DNA of 64,000 bases from Mariannaea sp. PMI_226. Taxonomy: Eukaryota; Ascomycota; Sordariomycetes; Hypocreales; Nectriaceae. Position numbers and translations under genes: made by a program. Shown here in pieces: positions 59,401 to 64,000 of the stretch (the stretch's first letter is position 1; each line of letters starts with the position of its first letter). The notes below the pieces were generated by a model that ran no database searches, was not told the origin of the DNA, and worked only from the letters and a program-made list of their open reading frames with translations. The DNA lies in NCBI GenBank assembly GCA_024336345.1, contig JANFOG010000005.1, positions 1,302,001 to 1,366,000 of the forward strand. Direction: 5' to 3'.

Positions 59401-59768
59401 ATAACAACACTGAAGGTTGTGTTCTTTTCAGCGAAGCTAATTGTTATCATAGATACAACGCCATGAGTCACCCTATCCCATTCATGAAAGCGAGCAGTGT
59501 CGTTGCCCCCAAGGCACCAAAGAAAGACGTTCCTGATCTTGAAGAAGCGATCGAGGAAGATGACGATGCGGACCTTGTGGAAGCTCCAGAAGTTGATGAT
59601 GATGAGACGGACCTTAAGAAAGATAAATACATTAAACAGCCCAAGGCAAAGAAGGTCACAAAAAAAGCCAGCAAGGCCGCCGCAACAGACGACGATGAAG
59701 AGGACAAGCCAAAAAAGGGTCGTGCGAAAGCGAAGGCAACAGGTACTAGGGGTAAAGCAAAGAAATAG
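56420..59768 (+). CDS. RFC1: Replication factor C large subunit 1
   Basis: Exons 56420-56525, 56581-56623, 56680-56724, 56777-59392 and 59453-59768 give 1,041 aa. The N-terminus MPDIRSFFSAKG has the conserved DIRxFF element of RFC1, similar to a PIP-box. A charged Lys/Asp/Glu-rich linker precedes a BRCT domain (about residues 311-387), then the AAA+ module with Walker A GPPGIGKTT near residue 512 and Walker B LIMDEVDGM near 583. The RFC1-specific C-terminal domain (GKGYTPREYNLKALELF onwards) and a Lys-rich tail end the protein. It is the large subunit of the clamp loader; its partner RFC5 lies 1.7 kb to the left. The three short first exons carry the disordered N-terminus. Confidence 0.97.
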
Positions 59769-60198
59769 ATGGCTCTTGGGGAGATTTGTCACCGCCAAGT
59801 TCTTGATATGTGACTTGCGACGGGATGAATCACAAGCTGTGCGTAACATGAGTATACAAGCGTCGAAGAGGATTCGGGAAGTTGTAAGATAATCTATCTG
59901 TATGATAATAGCAGTACAATCTATAACTTGACTGCTTGAGGCTCATGTCACTCTAAGGTGAAAACGAAAGAGGGAAAACTATTTCGGGATCAACTGGCCG
60001 ACAAACGCTCGCAGCTGCAAGCGCTTTGTAAACAAAAACCCTGCTACGAATATTCATGCTCTTAATCTCTCCCTCTCACTCACACACACCCACAGAGATA
60101 CTCTCATTTTCATCCGAGTCGTAACCACAACTGAGACTCCTTCGTTGAGTACACCAGCCTGTCTCCCTACTTGATCTCGTGTTGCATGCGCAAGTGCC
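59769..60198. other. Intergenic, RFC1 to the unknown 10-exon gene
   Basis: 430 bp; a CA/CT-rich stretch at 60064-60105. No gene seen. Confidence 0.5.
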
Positions 60199-63100
60199 AT
60201 GAAGAAGTCAGCCTCGTTTCCGGCTTCACTTGGGCCGGAGAGGTTCAAGCCAAACAGGGGCTGGACGGCGGAAGACATGGAAAAATCGATCAGCTCCCAT
60301 GCCGAAGGTACGTTTATCCATATATACCTGTTTTGTTGATTCATCTACAATATCAACGGTTAGAAGATTGCGAAACCCACGCTGAATTAGGCTGCACCGA
60401 TCGTGGGACCGATCCCGAAGCTAGGCTCAGTTTGCGAACGACCATGGAGAGGACAAAGGCGGAGTTTCGAAGTAGGTCATGCCTGTCGCCCCTTCCACTC
60501 TCTACTCCTTGTTGTAGAAAAGAGAATAGTTTGTCAATGTCCAAATACACGGTCACCCGCTTTGAGAGACATGGTGAGAAGTCCCTAGGCTAACACTTTG
60601 AAAGGCTGGCTTCCACCAAGTCTGAAGCCGACGGGCTGGGCCAAGATTGCAGGTAAGAGCAATTTTTGGGTAAGTTCTATCAGGGTATAACGATAACTGA
60701 CGCGTAGTAACTTCAGAGTCACGTTTATTCGGTTCCAAGCTAAAGACTTCCTCGTCCAAGAGAGAGAAGACGTCGTCCTGGACTACGCCAGTCATCGGCG
60801 CCAAGTTGGTGAAGAAATCCCACCGGCGCGCAAAGTCCGAAATCATTCATTGTACCCCGTGCCAAGGTGATGCTACTGGCGGTGAGGACGAGCCTCCCAA
60901 GGTCCCCGAGCTTCCTGAAATACCTGATCTCGACTTCCCTCCCGAAGTAATCTCCATCTACAACGTGGCTCGGAAAACTGTCAGCCAAGTCTTTGAGGAC
61001 TCCAAGAGCCTGAGGCAGTATGCGAGTTCTGTCGAGTTGGGACTCTTCTCCGATGCTAATAGTGATTCTTTGGAAGAAGCTTCACTGAGAAGTATGCTAT
61101 CCATGAGCAATGCATGTATAGAGCCATTTTATGAACCAAATGGCTCCGGGGGCAGTCGTATCGTCATTGAGCCGACTGATGATGAGGCAGCCTCTGATAA
61201 CACGGTTGCCAGGGCCAATCTCAACAAAGATTCCATTGCATCCCCGATTTCCATTGAGAGCGAGAAGCTATCAGCCGCAAGCAGTCTCACTGATGATCGG
61301 TTTCGGGACTGCTATCCTCCATTCACTAAGACCCCTTTTCGGCAAACGGTGCCTTCGCGTCCCGTGCCATCCACGAAAGAGGCGTTCCGGCAACATTTTC
61401 CCGAGTTCCGACCGCTCCCTGACACCCTCGTTAATGAAGCCATCAGAGAGGGTATATGGGGCCTTAACCCAAGCGAGCTTATTAGATACGATCACGAGAC
61501 AATGCAAACTAATGTCCCACACTGCACCGCGTCCCATGAGGTGAAGGAAGACTGGTGCCTTACAGCATCCACACTCACTGCCTATACCGCTATGCGAGGG
61601 CCATACCGAAACACAGGTCGAGATCTATTCATCTGGATGGATCGCTGCGGCAAGACGTTTGGTAGACAGGATCAACAAGATAAACAGGCCAACTCCTGCA
61701 AGTCGTGAGTAGACCCCTTTTCTCAGCCATCAATGATCTATGCCATGTCTAAAGATTTACTGCAGACTTATTGCCAGCTTGGAACCTCTGAGCCAAGATC
61801 CTCCGCCATCTCTTGATGAATGCGGTCGAAAAAATGTGTTCCATGTTCCTAGGCCTCCTTATGAGCATATCAAATTCCCGTCAGGATTCAACCAGTCAGA
61901 TGACAGCCAAGGGTCTGTCTCTGATATGGAGGTGACCAATACTATTTCCAGTAACTTCAAATCAGACAAGACGTCTCATGGAAGTGCTAGAATCAGAGAC
62001 GGTTAAGCGATTCAAATAAGATAAACAATGCGCCCGTGCTAACACTCTATAGGACCGAGGAAAATGGGCCATAATCAAGGTGACTCGGGTGATATAGATT
62101 GCAACCAAGACGGTACGGATAAGAGACTCCCAATAAGAAAATATGAAATATCCTAATACGGAACAGATGATTTCGTTATTTCTGACGACGAAGGAGACCA
62201 TCTTGATGGCCGCATCTCTCCTTGTACTTTTCGGTTGTGGGCAGAGGGGTGCGAGAGATAGGACTCAGGCAACCCGGACAACCATGGAATTCCAGATGTG
62301 AGCTCAGTTATCCCCTCTGATACACCCTTTAGTCTATCGAAAACACGATCTGATCTTGTATCTAGCTTCGTGATCTGGTGTATGAAGACTTTATTGCAAC
62401 ACCAACCGATTTTGCAGCTCCTTCTGTTCATTCGTCTACTCGGTCAAACTTATTTTCGTCTGCTTCCAAGAGCTACATTGAGGGAGGTTACAATGGTATG
62501 ATTTCCAGGGTAGTCCTAAATACCAATGGTTGGGCAACTTATCGTTTCTGACATGCTCTAGAGCGCACGATGCCTCTCCGTTTGAGAGAATGGCATATGG
62601 ATCAGTTTGGGCGCCCTCAAGGTCAAGGAAACGACGACATTACTCAAGCTAAAAACATTGAGCCGATAGACAGTGCTGGGATCGTGGAAAGAATCCATAC
62701 AACGTCCTCAATCGGATCCAATCTCTTCACAGATATAAAATCTGAGAGCTCCGGGTCATCTATTTATATTAAATTGGGCCAGTCCGAGATTCAAGAGGCA
62801 CTTGAGGCTTCTGACGCTCGCAAAGTTGACGGGGTCTCCCCTCAGAGAGCTGAGCACGTCCTTCAGCAGCGCCTTGATGAACTTCACCGGGCCGTTGAGG
62901 GAGAAAATCATGTGTGCAGGGACATTTCTGCTTCGGAGAAACGCATCCGTCATCGCGAAGCACAGCTTGGACGAGTGGCAGCCACAGTTACAGCCATCAT
63001 GCAGAAGAGAGCCTGCCGACAGGGACGTCGTCGTGAAAAATTATACAGGCATATATCTCAGCACCTGCGGGAGGTCAAAGAGAGGACTGAGAGGAAGAGG

Positions 63101-63313
63101 GAGAAGAATTGGCAGATGGCAAAGTACATGGCCAGCCTTTTGGCCAAGGAGCATCTTTTGGGCGTGAGAGTGAATGCTGAAGCGCACAAGGTTGGTATCT
63201 ACGGCGTGATGGAGCCGGACGAGGTCGAGCGGGCGCTGGAGTCCCTGCTCAACCGCGAGGATGAGTGTGATTCCGATATGGAGGATGGAGCAGAAGGTCT
63301 TTTTGTTGTTTGA
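60199..63313 (+). CDS. Uncharacterised 872-aa protein with C-terminal coiled coil
   Basis: Proposed exons: 60199-60307, 60364-60573, 60605-60652, 60717-61704, 61766-62001, 62053-62112, 62167-62223, 62269-62297, 62366-62495 and 62562-63313. Phases agree at all nine junctions and the sum is 873 codons. The middle has an acidic Pro-rich stretch (PPKVPELPEIPDLDFPPEV) and a folded-looking part with GRDLFIWMDRCGKTFGRQD. The region around residues 560-620 is Ser/Asp-rich. Residues about 720-830 are strongly charged and helical (EKRIRHREAQLGRVAATV and later REKLYRHISQHLREVKERTE), likely a coiled coil. No membrane segment, signal peptide or known domain is evident. Some introns are short (31-45 nt), so exons 2-3 and 7-8 are less certain. 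I do not recognise the family. Confidence 0.65.
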
Positions 63314-63967
63314 ATGGGTGTAAGATGGACCCTGTAGTTAAACCTGCAAATGGGTAAGGCGCCCAGAAGCATTTTTTTCTCCGAGATAAAAAAAAAAAGG
63401 CAATGAGAAATATTTCCAGATTACAATGTCAAAATGACTAAAGGTAATTCAAAAATCAAGTGGATGATGTGTTTTGAGCAAGAGGATGCAATCTGCATTT
63501 GCAATGCTGTAGGGTAACTCCAATTGTGTTGTAGACTCAGCCTCAGATGGCGACGACGGTCCCTGTAATCTGTGATCCGTATTCTGTACAGATTAATTAC
63601 AGCAGGGTATCCACCATCACCACTACCCAAACGGCCTCGTGTACATCTGTCCCCATTGTCCCATTGAATTCTGTGCAACGACAATCCTTCCAAGTGAGCG
63701 CGGTGCCATCGCATGCGGTAAACAGGACGCCCTCCCTCCCTCTAATCGAATTTCCATCCTGGCGTCAATTGATTGTCCTTTCTGCTCCCCCCCTTTCCCC
63801 ATCATCTGCTAAAGTCTCATATTACCTTATCTCGCCCCTTTCACCAAGATTAATCTGCATCTCAAGACACGAGCCCCAAGTAGAGAAGAAAGCTTACAAA
63901 CCCCATCCATCCATTCATCCATTCATCTATCCATTATTCCAGTCCCCATCTAAAACCCCAACCCGCC
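63314..63967. promoter_or_regulatory. Intergenic and promoter of the right-edge gene
   Basis: 654 bp. Ends in a pyrimidine-rich leader with a (CCAT/TCAT)n tract at about 63902-63935, typical of a strong core promoter or 5' leader. No gene seen. Confidence 0.5.
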
Positions 63968-64000
63968 ATGGGCTGGCCATACGAGTTCGTCGACCTCACC
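63968..64000 (+). CDS. 5' end of a gene cut by the window edge
   Basis: ATG in the context CGCCATGGG followed by ten open codons (GWPYEFVDLT). It is preceded by a pyrimidine-rich leader as in neighbouring genes. The start resembles that of some fungal ferric-reductase-like membrane proteins, but eleven residues are too few to assign. Confidence 0.5.
   Translation, partial: MGWPYEFVDLT

Noticed and set aside
1..64000. CRISPR arrays, intact transposons, biosynthetic gene cluster
   Set aside because: No spaced direct repeats, no transposase or reverse transcriptase reading, and no polyketide, peptide-synthetase or terpene core gene seen; the genes are housekeeping and unrelated.

Overview
The window is a nuclear fragment from a filamentous ascomycete, most likely a Sordariomycete and plausibly Hypocreales; the genus cannot be fixed by eye. 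The signs are short GT-AG introns of about 45-120 nt with CTAAC/CTGAC-type branch sites, pyrimidine-rich core promoters, genes on both strands without operons, a Zn(II)2Cys6 regulator, and long intergenic stretches rich in GGTACC/TAGGTA-type words. I rebuilt gene models from splice sites, phase and family conservation. In every multi-exon model the exons sum to a multiple of three.

Layout. 1-5124 is gene-poor and holds a 12-copy 21-bp minisatellite and a decayed coding trace. 5125-6765 (+) is a UPC2-like zinc-cluster regulator. 7890-8882 (+) is an unrecognised 330-aa protein. 9090-11221 (-) is an LtrA-family membrane protein, divergent from ATP synthase epsilon (11841-12234 +). Then come the NatC auxiliary subunit MAK10 (13087-15656 +), a PMP47/ANT1-type peroxisomal carrier (15992-17064 -), a 1,526-aa AT-hook protein (18617-23197 +), proteasome subunit Rpn6 (23649-25067 -), mitochondrial GrpE (25713-26506 +) and a TMEM115/DUF1751 membrane protein (27507-28643 -).

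A 6.2-kb stretch without a supportable protein gene follows (28644-34877). After it lie a LisH/WD40 TBL1/Sif2-like protein (34878-37175 +), a small unknown protein (39234-39951 +), a membrane-anchored ADAM metalloprotease (40832-43261 -) and acetyl-CoA synthetase (46638-49183 -). The last part is a replication-flavoured cluster: RFC small subunit (53526-54699 -), mitochondrial ribosomal protein L16 (55198-56062 -) and RFC large subunit 1 (56420-59768 +). It is followed by a 10-exon protein of unknown function (60199-63313 +) and the first 11 codons of another gene at the right edge.

The genes are mostly housekeeping and do not form one pathway. The two clamp-loader subunits sit within 2 kb of each other and both promoters carry paired CGCGT cores. 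Points worth a second look are these paired motifs, two likely GC-AG introns, a palindromic octamer AGGTACCT seen eight times and only between genes, a Pol III-like A-box/B-box/T-run unit at 31339-31464, adjacent CRE1/CreA-type sites upstream of acetyl-CoA synthetase, and the uncharacterised 872-aa protein. I found no CRISPR array, recognisable intact transposon, rRNA or intact tRNA, and no clear novel defence or biosynthetic system.
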